This document shows, piece by piece, positions 1 to 8,149 of a DNA stretch of 64,000 nucleotides. The stretch covers positions 62,001-126,000 of the forward strand of contig NZ_CP022187.1 in NCBI RefSeq assembly GCF_003111645.1. Direction: 5' to 3'. The notes beneath the pieces are model-generated. The model saw only the letters and a program-made list of their open reading frames with translations, was not told the origin of the DNA and did no database searches. Position 1 is the first letter of the stretch. The number at the start of each line of letters is the position of its first letter. This DNA comes from Parazoarcus communis. Lineage in GTDB: Bacteria > Pseudomonadota > Gammaproteobacteria > Burkholderiales > Rhodocyclaceae. Both the position numbers and the translations under genes were made by a program.

Positions 1-1
1 G

Positions 2-280
2 CTGGCGGGCAATGCTCATGGCGACGGTGGACCCGAGGAGAGCCTGCCTTCCCTGGTCTCCGTACTCAATGCCAGCATCAATATCATGCAGGTCCGAATT
101 TCGCGCAGCCGTCTTGCCGGCGAGCCGGCCGATGTGCTCATCTCGCCCCGTGTCGGCCAGCTTGGCCTGATGGACTATCACCGTGCCGAGGAGGCGATTG
201 CAGAGGGTGAGGCCGCCGTGGTGCGCGCGAAACCCTTGCTGCGATATGCGTTGGGGCGTGCAGACGACGCTGGCGCCTGA
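2..280 (+). CDS. Patatin-like phospholipase (RssA/NTE family), C-terminal part only
   Basis: Only the last 92 residues are present; the gene starts before the window. The stretch reading ADVLISPRVGQLGLMDY followed by HRAEEAIAEGE resembles the C-terminal end of bacterial patatin-like (RssA/NTE) lipid hydrolases, where a DVLI-P-VG segment and an EAI helix follow the catalytic Asp region. The nucleophile-bearing GxSxG region lies outside the window, so catalytic competence cannot be judged. The stop lies 11 nt before the next start codon, so the two genes are probably cotranscribed. The family assignment rests on this short tail and is moderate. Confidence 0.6.
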   Translation: MAGNAHGDGGPEESLPSLVSVLNASINIMQVRISRSRLAGEPADVLISPRVGQLGLMDYHRAEEAIAEGEAAVVRAKPLLRYALGRADDAGA

Positions 281-291
281 GGGAGCTCCTG

Positions 292-1698
292 ATGGATGAA
301 TTTCTGAGTACGCTGGCCGCGATTGTCGGTCGTGACTACCTGCTTGTCGACGGCGCGGAAACGGCTCCGTATCTGAACGACTGGCGCGGCCGCTACCGTG
401 GGGCTGCGCGCGCGGTTGTGCGTCCGGCCGACACTGCTCAGGTCGCCGCCGTGCTGGCAGCCTGCCATGCGGCTGCTGTGCCGGTCGTGCCGCAGGGCGG
501 CAATACCGGTCTTTGCGGTGGCGCGACCCCACTGCCGGACGGGCGCTCGGTGCTGCTCAGCCTGTCGCGGCTCAATCGCGTTCGTGCGCTGGATCCGGAC
601 AACAATACCTTGTGCGTCGAGGCTGGCTGCAAGCTCTCTGCGGTGCAGGCGGCGGCGCACGAGGCCGGGCGCCTTTTCCCGCTTTCGCTTGCCTCCGAGG
701 GAAGTTGCGAGATCGGCGGCAACCTCTCGACCAATGCAGGTGGGGTTCAGGTGCTGCGCTACGGCAACATGCGCGACCTCGTGCTCGGGCTCGAGGTGGT
801 GCTGCCGGATGGCCAGGTGTGGGACGGCTTGCGTGGCTTGCGCAAAGACAACACGGGCTACGATCTGAAGCATCTGTTCGTGGGGGCGGAGGGCACGCTC
901 GGGGTGATCACCGCTGCGACGCTCAAGCTCTTTCCGGCACCGCAGGCGCGCGCGACCGCCTGGGTTGCCGTGCCCGATCCTGCTGCGGCCGTTGCGCTGC
1001 TCGCGCATATGCGTGGCGGCTGCGGTGATCGCATCACCGCGTTCGAAATCGTCGGTCGTCCGGCGCTGGATCTCGTTCTTCAGCACATCGAGGGGGCGCG
1101 TGATCCGCTCCCCGGGTCGGCGCCATGGGCGGTGCTGGTGGAGCTCTCGGACACGCTGCCCGACGCCGCACTTGAAGACATGTTCGAGCGCGAACTCGGC
1201 GCCGCCATCGAAAAGGGCCTGGTGCTTGATGCGGCGGTCGCAGGCAGTCTGGCGCAGGCCGAGGCGTTGTGGGCCTTGCGCGAGAACATCTCCGAGGCGC
1301 AGCGCCTGGAAGGGGTCAGCATCAAGCATGACATTGCTGTGCCCGTCAGCCGTATCCCGGCGTTCCTGAGCGCTGCCGGGAGCCGCCTGAGGGCTGTCTG
1401 GCCCGATGTGCGCATCGTTGCGTTTGGTCATATCGGCGACGGCAATCTGCATTACAACCTGTCCAAGGCCGCGGCCGAAGAAAACGCCTCCTTCATCGCC
1501 AGAACGGAGGAGGCGAACCGGGTGGTTCATGATCTTGTGGCAGAACTTGGTGGCTCGATTTCGGCTGAGCACGGTCTCGGCCAGCTCAAGCGCGAGGAGA
1601 TTCGCCGCTACAAGAGTGAGCTCGAGTTGCTGCTCATGCGCAAGATCAAATCGGCGCTGGATCCGGCTGGTTTGATGAACCCCGGCAAGCTTCTGTGA
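292..1698 (+). CDS. FAD-binding oxidase/dehydrogenase, GlcD-like (D-2-hydroxyacid type)
   Basis: This 468-residue protein belongs to the family of D-lactate, glycolate and D-2-hydroxyglutarate dehydrogenases, which oxidise 2-hydroxyacids with FAD. The N-terminal half holds the FAD-binding PCMH domain, with PQGGNTGLCGGATP near residues 66-79 and the ASEGSCEIGGNLSTNAGG segment. The C-terminal cap domain ends with the family signatures HIGDGNLHYNL and SAEHGLGQLK, which contribute metal and substrate ligands. The length is typical. A GGGAG ribosome-binding site precedes the ATG by about 7 nt. The exact substrate cannot be read from the sequence, and no glcE/glcF partner lies beside it, which favours a single-subunit enzyme. 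Confidence 0.85.
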   Translation: MDEFLSTLAAIVGRDYLLVDGAETAPYLNDWRGRYRGAARAVVRPADTAQVAAVLAACHAAAVPVVPQGGNTGLCGGATPLPDGRSVLLSLSRLNRVRALDPDNNTLCVEAGCKLSAVQAAAHEAGRLFPLSLASEGSCEIGGNLSTNAGGVQVLRYGNMRDLVLGLEVVLPDGQVWDGLRGLRKDNTGYDLKHLFVGAEGTLGVITAATLKLFPAPQARATAWVAVPDPAAAVALLAHMRGGCGDRITAFEIVGRPALDLVLQHIEGARDPLPGSAPWAVLVELSDTLPDAALEDMFERELGAAIEKGLVLDAAVAGSLAQAEALWALRENISEAQRLEGVSIKHDIAVPVSRIPAFLSAAGSRLRAVWPDVRIVAFGHIGDGNLHYNLSKAAAEENASFIARTEEANRVVHDLVAELGGSISAEHGLGQLKREEIRRYKSELELLLMRKIKSALDPAGLMNPGKLL

Positions 1699-1772
1699 GT
1701 GCAGGGGAGGGACCGGCAAGGCGTGGTTTCAGGGTTTTTTGTGCAGGCCGGCAGATAATTGTCAGAAGGTGC

Positions 1773-1801
1773 TTTACAAGGCTGAAAGCGCTGCCTATAA
1801 T
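1773..1801 (+). promoter_or_regulatory. Sigma-70 promoter of first tRNA cluster
   Basis: The -35 hexamer TTTACA (1773-1778) and the -10 hexamer TATAAT (1796-1801) are separated by 17 nt and lie 15 nt upstream of tRNA-Ala. The match to the housekeeping consensus is very good, as expected for stable RNA genes. Confidence 0.85.
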
Positions 1802-1816
1802 GCGCGCTCTTTCGAA

Positions 1817-1892
<76 letters not shown>

Positions 1893-1918
1893 TCGAAAAG
1901 TTGTATTGCGGTACTTAG

Positions 1919-1994
1919 GTCCCCATCGTCTAGAGGCCTAGGACACTACCCTTTCACGGTAGGTACCGGGGTTCGAATCCCCGTGGGGACGCCA
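1919..1994 (+). tRNA. tRNA-Glu (TTC), copy 1
   Basis: This is a 76-nt cloverleaf with encoded CCA. The acceptor arms GTCCCCA and TGGGGAC pair, and the anticodon loop CTTTCAC gives anticodon TTC. It is identical to the copy at 2327-2402. Confidence 0.97.
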
Positions 1995-2053
1995 GATTCG
2001 GCATGCTAGCCAAGGCGGGCATGCAATCCGGCAGAGATGTCGGGCAAGGTTTT

Positions 2054-2130
2054 GGAGTGGTAGTTCAGTTGGTTAGAATACCGGCCTGTCACGCCGGGGG
2101 TCGCGGGTTCGAGTCCCGTCCACTCCGCCA
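2054..2130 (+). tRNA. tRNA-Asp (GTC), copy 1
   Basis: This is a 77-nt cloverleaf with encoded CCA. The acceptor arms GGAGTGG and CCACTCC pair, and the anticodon loop CTGTCAC gives anticodon GTC. It is identical to the copy at 2470-2546. Confidence 0.97.
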
Positions 2131-2182
2131 GCTACATAGCAAGACTTCGGTTTTGCAGGTTTCGAAAGTTTTACGAAACCAT

Positions 2183-2211
2183 TGCGGTGAGCTTGATTCA
2201 GGAGTTATAAT
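2183..2211 (+). promoter_or_regulatory. Probable promoter of second tRNA cluster
   Basis: TTGCGG (2183-2188) and TATAAT (2206-2211) are spaced by 17 nt and lie 14 nt before the second tRNA-Ala. The position relative to the tRNA matches the first cluster's promoter, so the second set can probably be transcribed on its own. Confidence 0.7.
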
Positions 2212-2225
2212 CGCCGGCTTGTTGT

Positions 2226-2301
<76 letters not shown>

Positions 2302-2326
2302 AAAGAATTTGTTTTACGGTACATAG

Positions 2327-2402
2327 GTCCCCATCGTCTAGAGGCCTAGGACACTACCCTTTCACGGTAGGTACCGGGGTTCGAATCCCCGTGGGGACGC
2401 CA
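2327..2402 (+). tRNA. tRNA-Glu (TTC), copy 2
   Basis: This is a 76-nt tRNA with anticodon TTC and encoded CCA. It is identical to copy 1 at 1919-1994. Confidence 0.97.
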
Positions 2403-2469
2403 GTAAAGGCGGATTGATCAGCGCGGTCAGTCAGCTTCGGCAGCAGTTGTTGCCGATACAGTCAAGCGC

Positions 2470-2546
2470 GGAGTGGTAGTTCAGTTGGTTAGAATACCGG
2501 CCTGTCACGCCGGGGGTCGCGGGTTCGAGTCCCGTCCACTCCGCCA
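2470..2546 (+). tRNA. tRNA-Asp (GTC), copy 2
   Basis: This is a 77-nt tRNA with anticodon GTC and encoded CCA. It is identical to copy 1 at 2054-2130. Confidence 0.97.
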
Positions 2547-2553
2547 ACAAATC

Positions 2554-2592
2554 AAGCAGGAAGGGAAGCTACGGCTTCCCTTCCTGCTTTTT
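2554..2592 (+). terminator. Rho-independent terminator of tRNA cluster
   Basis: A perfect 16-bp stem (2554-2569 with 2574-2589) is closed by a TACG tetraloop of the stable UNCG class and runs into a T-tract. It begins only 7 nt after the last tRNA-Asp, so it ends the tRNA transcript. Confidence 0.92.
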
Positions 2593-2895
2593 GCCGTTCA
2601 CCTCATCTGCGCCGGGGCGAGTCTGTGCCGCCTGCCGGCGTCGCCTTTCGGTTTCCTGCAGATCTCGCCTGCGTGATCGGATGTCATGGCGCGCCTCCGC
2701 TTTGTCGCCACCGATTTGTCCTTTATGATGCGCTTCAGTTTGTCCAGGACAAAGCGAATTTGTGCCGGCTCAAGGTGTGATGGAGTGCCGATCTGCGGCA
2801 TCGGTCTGCTTTCCATGTCGCTGAGTGCGCTGCGCTTCCGCGCATCCCGGCGAAGGGGGGGCTGGTCGGCGTTTCAATTGAGAGGTGTGTATCGC
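2593..2895. other. 303-nt stretch without a convincing gene
   Basis: This stretch lies between the tRNA terminator and the next gene. I see no strong promoter or hairpin. A minus-strand frame of 72 codons (2598-2816) begins with ATG and has a basic middle, but it lacks a ribosome-binding site and resembles nothing I recognise, so I do not call it a gene. Confidence 0.4.
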
Positions 2896-3909
2896 ATGAA
2901 GGGAACATTGCATGTTGCTGTGGTGGGGGCGGGTATCGCAGGCCTGTCGTGCGCCGGGTTTCTGGCACAGGCCGGGCTGAGCCCCGTCGTGTTCGACAAG
3001 AGCCGCGGTCCGGGAGGGCGCATGAGTACCCGTCGAGGCGAGGGGTGGCAATGTGATCATGGTGCGCAGTACTTCACGGCCCGTGATCCTGATTTTCGCG
3101 CCGAGGTCGAGCGCTGGCTTCAGGCGGGTGTTGCGGCGCGGTGGGCGCCGCGCCTGCGGGTTCTGGGCGGCGACTTGGGGCATGATGCTGATTCGGGCCT
3201 GGCGCGATTTGTCGGTACGCCCAGGATGACTGCGCCAGCCCGGCTTCTTGCGGAACGACTTGAGCTTCAAGCCGGCACGACCATTCACCAGCTTGAACGC
3301 GGCGCAGAGGGCTGGCGTCTCCTGTCCGCCGAGCGGGGATGGGTGGATGGGTTCTACGATGCGGTCGTCCTGGCGCAGCCCGCGCCACAGGCTGCTTCGC
3401 TGCTGCGCCAGTCGTCCTTGCACAACGCCGCTGCGTCAGGCCTGGTGACGCTCGCCGAGGGCGTTGTGATGCGGGGCAGCTGGGCCTTGATGGTGCGCTT
3501 TGCGGACCCGGTTGCGCTTCCCTTTGATGCGGCCTTCGTCAACGCTGGTCCGCTGCGCTGGATTGCGCGCGATAGCAGCAAGCCGGGGCGCGACGGTGTC
3601 GAGTCCTGGTTGCTGCATGCGAATGCGCAATGGAGCGAGGCGCATATCGAGGATGATGCCGACGACGTTGCTGCAGCCATGCTGCAAGCCTTTCACGATC
3701 TGGGTGGCCCGCTGCCGCAGGCCTGGACGGCCCATCGCTGGCGCTATGCCGATAGCGAGCCCGCGGGCGACATGGTATGTGCGTGGGATGGTGACACGGG
3801 CGTCGGATTGTGCGGTGACTGGCTCAACGGTGGCAAGGTCGAGGGCGCCTGGCTGAGCGGAAGGGCGCTCGCGCAGCGGATTGTGGATGGTCTGCGCGTG
3901 GTCGGCTGA
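2896..3909 (+). CDS. FAD/NAD(P)-dependent amine-oxidase-like oxidoreductase (renalase-like)
   Basis: This is a 337-residue flavoprotein. The N-terminal dinucleotide-binding motif GAGIAGLSCAGFLAQAG (about residues 11-27) is followed by the second FAD motif SRGPGGRMSTRR and by CDHGAQYFTARD. Together these are typical of the bacterial renalase-like/NAD(P)/FAD-dependent oxidoreductase group. Near the C-terminus, GVGLCGDWLNGGKVEGAWLSG matches the final FAD-contacting motif. An ATG at 2896 was chosen because an AGAGG site lies about 10 nt upstream and the Rossmann fold begins right after it. It appears to be a single gene. The physiological substrate is unknown. Confidence 0.8.
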   Translation: MKGTLHVAVVGAGIAGLSCAGFLAQAGLSPVVFDKSRGPGGRMSTRRGEGWQCDHGAQYFTARDPDFRAEVERWLQAGVAARWAPRLRVLGGDLGHDADSGLARFVGTPRMTAPARLLAERLELQAGTTIHQLERGAEGWRLLSAERGWVDGFYDAVVLAQPAPQAASLLRQSSLHNAAASGLVTLAEGVVMRGSWALMVRFADPVALPFDAAFVNAGPLRWIARDSSKPGRDGVESWLLHANAQWSEAHIEDDADDVAAAMLQAFHDLGGPLPQAWTAHRWRYADSEPAGDMVCAWDGDTGVGLCGDWLNGGKVEGAWLSGRALAQRIVDGLRVVG

Positions 3910-4049
3910 CGTCGGCGGTCGGGATGCAGGCGGGCATCGAGCCGGAGATCGAATGACTGGCTGTGCTCACAGGGGTGCGTCGACATGATCACCGGGTCTG
4001 CTGTTGCCCCGTTCCGCGTTCGGGTCCGGGGCTGGCGCCACTCGTCAGC

Positions 4050-4086
4050 TTGCGTTACATTTACTCCATACGCAACGGTATGGAGT
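4050..4086. promoter_or_regulatory. Dyad operator upstream of hbd
   Basis: Two inverted repeats overlap here. One is perfect over 9 bp per arm, ACTCCATAC (4063-4071) and GTATGGAGT (4078-4086), with a 6-nt centre. A second pairs TTGCGT (4050-4055) with ACGCAA (4070-4075). The dyad ends 40 nt before the hbd start codon and overlaps a possible TTACAT/TATGGA promoter with an 18-nt spacer. The layout suits a TetR-type repressor or a MerR-type activator. The regulator itself is not in the window. Confidence 0.65.
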
Positions 4087-4126
4087 TGATGAGCCGGGGC
4101 GTGACCGCTAACAGGAGACAACAGGT

Positions 4127-4981
4127 ATGAGCATCAGCAAGATTGGAGTCGTCGGCGCAGGCACGATGGGTAACGGAATCGTTCAGGCCTTCGCCGTCGC
4201 AGGCTACCCGGTGGTAATGACCGATATCGCCGACGCCGCCCTGCAGCGCGGACTGGGAACCGTTGCCGGCAGCCTGGATCGTCTGATCAAGAAAGAGAAA
4301 ATGAGTACCGCCCAGAAAGAAGAGGCGATGGCCAAGATCTCGGTGTCGACCGACATGGGTGCCTTGTCCGACTGCGACCTCATCATCGAGGCGGCGACGG
4401 AGAATCTTGAACTCAAGCTCAAGATCTTCGCGCAACTCGACGCCGTCGCCAAGCCGGAGGCGCTGCTGGCCAGCAACACCTCCTCGATCTCGATCACCAA
4501 GCTCGCAGCCTCGACCAAGCGTGCTGACCGCATGATCGGCATGCACTTCTTCAATCCGGTGCCGATGATGGCGCTGGTCGAGCTGATCCGTGGCCTGCAG
4601 ACCTCTGACGAGACCTATGCTGCGGTTGATGAGGTGGCGAAAGCGATCGGCAAGACGCCGGTGCAGGTGCGCAACAGCCCGGGGTTCGTGGTCAACCGGA
4701 TGCTGTGCCCGATGATCAACGAGGCAGTTTTCGCGCTGGGCGAGGGCCTGGCCACGGCAGCGGAGATCGACGAAGCAATGAAGCTGGGGTGCAATCACCC
4801 GATCGGTCCGCTCGCACTGTGTGACATGATCGGTCTGGATGTCGAACTGGCCGTGATGCAGGTGCTGTTCGAAGGCTTCAAGGATCCGAAGTACCGTCCG
4901 GCACCCTTGCTGGTGGAGATGGTGGAAGCGGGCTATCTCGGCCGCAAGACGGGCAAGGGCTTCTTTGAGTACGGCAAGTAA
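4127..4981 (+). CDS. hbd: 3-hydroxybutyryl-CoA (3-hydroxyacyl-CoA) dehydrogenase
   Basis: This enzyme oxidises (S)-3-hydroxyacyl-CoA to 3-oxoacyl-CoA with NAD in beta-oxidation or in aromatic, phenylacetate or butyrate metabolism. The 284-residue length matches the stand-alone family. The NAD-binding motif [18 protein letters not shown] lies near residues 9-26. [11 protein letters not shown] carries the catalytic His, and [11 protein letters not shown] opens the C-terminal dimerisation domain. An AGGAGA site lies 9 nt before the ATG. The gene stands alone between an operator-like dyad and a terminator, so it is probably regulated as a single unit. The physiological pathway (fatty acid, polyhydroxybutyrate or aromatic) cannot be decided here. 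Confidence 0.93.
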   Translation: MSISKIGVVGAGTMGNGIVQAFAVAGYPVVMTDIADAALQRGLGTVAGSLDRLIKKEKMSTAQKEEAMAKISVSTDMGALSDCDLIIEAATENLELKLKIFAQLDAVAKPEALLASNTSSISITKLAASTKRADRMIGMHFFNPVPMMALVELIRGLQTSDETYAAVDEVAKAIGKTPVQVRNSPGFVVNRMLCPMINEAVFALGEGLATAAEIDEAMKLGCNHPIGPLALCDMIGLDVELAVMQVLFEGFKDPKYRPAPLLVEMVEAGYLGRKTGKGFFEYGK

Positions 4982-5000
4982 TCGCTACTCACAGACGAAA

Positions 5001-5026
5001 GAAAGCCACCTGCGAAGGTGGCTTTC
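5001..5026. terminator. Bidirectional terminator between hbd and rho
   Basis: A perfect 10-bp stem, GAAAGCCACC with GGTGGCTTTC, encloses a 6-nt loop between two converging genes. The T-rich flank is better on the minus strand (rho side), and it probably serves both transcripts. Confidence 0.75.
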
Positions 5027-5047
5027 TCATGTGGGGCGCCTGATTTC

Positions 5048-6493
5048 TCAGCGTCCCGAACGCATTGCGTCGAAGAACTCGGCGTTGCTCTTGGTGGCCT
5101 TGACCTTGTCCAGCAGGAACTCCATCGCGTCGATATCGTCCATGCCGTACAACAGCTTGCGCAGGATCCAGGCTTTCTGGAGGATGTCCGGCTTCATCAG
5201 CAGCTCTTCGCGGCGTGTGCCCGAGCGATTGACGTTGATGGCCGGATAGACGCGCTTCTCTGCCATGCGGCGGTCGAGGTGGAGCTCCATGTTGCCGGTG
5301 CCCTTGAATTCCTCGTAGATCACGTCGTCCATACGGCTGCCGGTGTCGATCAGCGCGGTGGCGATGATGGTCAGCGAACCGCCTTCCTCGATGTTCCGCG
5401 CGGCGCCAAAGAAGCGCTTGGGCTTCTGCAGCGCGTTGGCATCGACGCCGCCGGTCAGGACCTTGCCCGAAGCCGGTACGACCGTGTTGTATGCACGTGC
5501 CAGTCGCGTCAGGGAGTCGAGCAGGATGACGACATCCTTCTTGTGCTCGGTCAGGCGCTTGGCCTTCTCGATCACCATCTCGGCAACCTGAACGTGACGG
5601 GAGGCGGGTTCGTCGAAGGTGGAGGCTACAACCTCGCCCTTCACCGAGCGCTGCATTTCCGTCACTTCTTCCGGGCGTTCGTCGATCAGCAGCACGATCA
5701 CCACGACGTCGGGGTGATTGGACGTGATTGCATGGGCGATATGCTGCAGCATCACCGTCTTGCCGCTCTTTGGCGGGGCGACGAGCAGACCACGCTGACC
5801 CTTGCCGATGGGCGCGATCATGTCGATGATGCGGCTGGTGACGTTTTCCTCGCCACGAATCTCGCGCTCAAGCTTCAGGCACTCCTGCGGATGCAGGGGC
5901 GTCAGGTTCTCGAACAGGATCTTGTGCTTGCACTCCTCGGGAGGGCGGCCGTTGATCTTGTCCAGCTTGACCAGTGCGAAATAGCGTTCGCCATCCTTGG
6001 GGGTGCGAATTTCACCCTCGATGGTGTCGCCGGTGCGCATGTTGAAACGCCGGATCTGCGACGGCGACACGTAAATGTCGTCGGTACCCGCGAGATAGGA
6101 CGTATCGGGCGAGCGCAGGAAGCCAAACCCATCGGGGAGGACTTCGAGTGCGCCGTCGCCGCTGATCGGCTGGCCCTTGCGTGCGCGATTCTTCAGCAGC
6201 GCAAAGACGAGCTCCTGCTTGCGCAGGCGATTGGCGCCTTCGACATCATTTGCGACTGCCATCTCGAGCAATTCACTGACGTGCAGTGCCTTGAGCTCGG
6301 ACAGGTGCAGGGCAGGGATGGCCGGATCGGTGGGCGTACCCGTCTCGCCAGACGATTCTGCGTCAAGCAGGTCGTCATCGGACGGAATGTTTTCGGGAGG
6401 ATTACCGTCGCGGTGCCGGGGGCCCCGGCGGCGGGCGCGCGTCGCACCGCGAGAACGGGCCGGAGCGGTTTCCGGCTTAGATGTTGCTGTCAA
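5048..6493 (-). CDS. rho: Transcription termination factor Rho, with N-terminal extension
   Basis: Rho is a hexameric RNA-dependent ATPase that ends transcription. The N-terminal RNA-binding fold, the Walker A motif [15 protein letters not shown], the Walker B region [17 protein letters not shown] and the Q/R-loop segments are all present. The canonical protein of about 419 residues normally begins at the Met before [10 protein letters not shown]. Here that codon is CTG (6308-6310) and the frame stays open for 61 more codons to a TTG at 6493, giving 481 residues. The extension is Arg-rich, then acidic. No ATG exists in this extension, and the TTG lies inside the end of trxA (17-nt overlap), suggesting translational coupling. 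The function is certain; the start is not. Confidence 0.93.
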   Translation of the reverse strand: MTATSKPETAPARSRGATRARRRGPRHRDGNPPENIPSDDDLLDAESSGETGTPTDPAIPALHLSELKALHVSELLEMAVANDVEGANRLRKQELVFALLKNRARKGQPISGDGALEVLPDGFGFLRSPDTSYLAGTDDIYVSPSQIRRFNMRTGDTIEGEIRTPKDGERYFALVKLDKINGRPPEECKHKILFENLTPLHPQECLKLEREIRGEENVTSRIIDMIAPIGKGQRGLLVAPPKSGKTVMLQHIAHAITSNHPDVVVIVLLIDERPEEVTEMQRSVKGEVVASTFDEPASRHVQVAEMVIEKAKRLTEHKKDVVILLDSLTRLARAYNTVVPASGKVLTGGVDANALQKPKRFFGAARNIEEGGSLTIIATALIDTGSRMDDVIYEEFKGTGNMELHLDRRMAEKRVYPAINVNRSGTRREELLMKPDILQKAWILRKLLYGMDDIDAMEFLLDKVKATKSNAEFFDAMRSGR

Positions 6494-6803
6494 TGAAGGC
6501 TGTCAGTTGAGATTTTGAAAGGGCGCCGACTTTGGTCGCCTCGATGTTCCCGCCCTTGAAAAGCATCAGGGTGGGAATGCCACGAATGCCGTACTTTGCT
6601 GGCGTTTCCTGGTTTTCGTCGATGTTGAGCTTCGCGACCTTGAGCTTGCCGGCGTAGTCTTTGGCGACTTCGTCCAGGATCGGCGCGATCATCTTGCAGG
6701 GACCGCACCATTCAGCCCAGTAGTCGACGAGTACCGGCGTCTGGGACTGCAGCACTTCGGACTCGAAGTTGCTGTCGGTCACGTATTGAATATGCTCGCT
6801 CAT
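6477..6803 (-). CDS. trxA: Thioredoxin 1
   Basis: Thioredoxin is a small cytosolic disulfide reductase that supplies electrons to ribonucleotide reductase and other targets. The 108-residue protein has the active site WCGPCK at residues 32-37, the cis-proline segment [14 protein letters not shown], and the usual short C-terminal helix. The start at 6803 (MSEHIQY) is supported by a GAGGA site just upstream; a longer upstream frame exists but lacks homology. It lies upstream of rho in the widely conserved trxA-rho order and overlaps the apparent rho start. Confidence 0.97.
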   Translation of the reverse strand: MSEHIQYVTDSNFESEVLQSQTPVLVDYWAEWCGPCKMIAPILDEVAKDYAGKLKVAKLNIDENQETPAKYGIRGIPTLMLFKGGNIEATKVGALSKSQLTAFIDSNI

Positions 6804-7080
6804 GATTCCTCGCATCAGGGGGGAGATGTGTTGCGTAATACTTGATACTAGAGAGATGAAGGGTCGCTGGGGACCCGTTCGGCCAGGCACTGGGAAGGGT
6901 GCCCGGAAGAAGGTTTCCCGAAAGTTATGCGATGACGTCCGTCACGTCAAGGTGTTATCCGCCCAAAGCCCGGAAAAAGTGCATTGTCGTGGCGAAAAAG
7001 CAAAGCGCTGGACTATATTGTCGCCTGTGAGCACGAATGCCTATCCAGAGGCAGGTGTCGTTACCCGTGAGAGCAAAGCA

Positions 7081-7404
7081 ATGACCTATGTTGTGACCGA
7101 AGCCTGTGTGCGCTGCAAATATACCGATTGCGTGGATGTCTGTCCCGTCGACTGTTTTCGCGAGGGGCCGAATTTTCTGGTCATCGATCCGGAGGAATGC
7201 ATCGACTGTACGCTTTGTGTTGCCGAGTGTCCGGTCGAGGCCATTTTCGCGGAGGATGATGTGCCCGCCGGCCAGGAATCCTTCATCGCGCTCAATGCTG
7301 AACTGGCAAGCCAGTGGAAGCCGATTGTTGAGCGCAAGGACCCGCTTCCCGACGCTGACGAGTGGGCGAAGGTGAAGGACAAGCTCGGCGAGCTGAAGCG
7401 ATGA
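7081..7404 (+). CDS. fdxA: 7-Fe ferredoxin FdxA ([3Fe-4S][4Fe-4S])
   Basis: This is a 107-residue electron carrier of the Azotobacter FdI type. The cysteine pattern C9, C12, C17, C21-P and C25, followed by C40, C43, C46 and C50-P, matches the 7-Fe ferredoxins, which carry one [3Fe-4S] and one [4Fe-4S] cluster. The C-terminal tail of about 50 residues is also typical of this family. ATG at 7081 was chosen because the family always starts MTYVVTE. It is divergent from trxA across 277 nt, in which a TATATT hexamer (7014-7019) is the only promoter-like element I noticed. The partner reductase is not in the window. Confidence 0.95.
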   Translation: MTYVVTEACVRCKYTDCVDVCPVDCFREGPNFLVIDPEECIDCTLCVAECPVEAIFAEDDVPAGQESFIALNAELASQWKPIVERKDPLPDADEWAKVKDKLGELKR

Positions 7405-7409
7405 CCGTG

Positions 7410-7443
7410 CCCTGAAGGCCGGCCTCCGGCGCGGCTTTCAGGG
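7410..7443 (+). terminator. Strong hairpin after fdxA, without T-tract
   Basis: A 12-bp stem (7410-7421 with 7432-7443, one G-T pair) has a 10-nt loop and starts 6 nt after the fdxA stop. No T-run follows, so it may protect the 3' end or act weakly as a terminator. Confidence 0.45.
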
Positions 7444-7508
7444 AGTTCCCCAATGCACTAAGATGGCGCACAGCCTCAAACTGAACAAAATATCCGAGGA
7501 AAACTATC

Positions 7509-7958
7509 ATGCTGGTAAGCGAGATTCTCGCGATCAAGGGGAAGGTGCTTTACACCATCTCGCCAAACAAGAGTCTGGCCGAAGCGGTGACGATCATGAC
7601 CGAGCAGGACGTCGGTTCGCTGGTGGTCTTCTCCAAGGGTCAGATGGCCGGCATGCTGACTTTCCGCGAGGTGCTTCAGGCCGTTCAGAAAGGCGGAGCA
7701 GCCTGGGCCGACATGCTGATCGAGCAGGCCATGCTGGCCGTGCCCATGGTGGCTGCACCCAACATGGAGATGGACGAGCTGCGTCGCCTGATGGTTGATC
7801 ACCATCAGCGCTACCTGCCGGTAATGGACGGCAGTACCTTGCTCGGTGTGGTGAGCTTCCATGATGTGGCCAAGGCGGTGCTCGAAGAACAGAGCTTCGA
7901 GAACCGCATGCTCAAGAACTATATTCGCAACTGGCCGGGCGAAGGCGCCGAGAGCTGA
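7509..7958 (+). CDS. Tandem CBS-domain protein
   Basis: This 149-residue cytosolic protein is essentially two CBS motifs. The first spans about residues 8-60 (YTISPNKSLAEAVTIM ... GSLVVFSKGQMAGMLTFREV). The second spans about 75-135 (VAAPNMEMDELRRLM ... RYLPVMDGSTLLGVVSFHDV). CBS pairs usually bind adenosyl ligands such as AMP, ATP or SAM and act as regulatory modules. There is no catalytic domain attached, so the partner is unknown. An AGGAAAA site precedes the ATG. The short gap to fadD (191 nt) does not prove a link. Confidence 0.85.
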   Translation: MLVSEILAIKGKVLYTISPNKSLAEAVTIMTEQDVGSLVVFSKGQMAGMLTFREVLQAVQKGGAAWADMLIEQAMLAVPMVAAPNMEMDELRRLMVDHHQRYLPVMDGSTLLGVVSFHDVAKAVLEEQSFENRMLKNYIRNWPGEGAES

Positions 7959-8149
7959 TTTCGCGTTTGATCGTATTGGAGGCGACCTGCCGGAGTCGCG
8001 TCTGCGTCGAGTAAATGAAGCGCAACCCGCGTCAGACGGGGCGCTTCTGGTTGGAACGGGGCGGCTTGCTGCCTTGACGCCTCGGGAGGGCGGGCTTGTG
8101 CGACCCGTTGGTCGCGCCCAAGCTTTTTCCAGCGATACGAGGAGACAAC

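Noticed and set aside
2598-2816. 72-codon minus-strand frame after the tRNA cluster
   Set aside because: There is no Shine-Dalgarno, promoter or known similarity; it could be real but is not supported.
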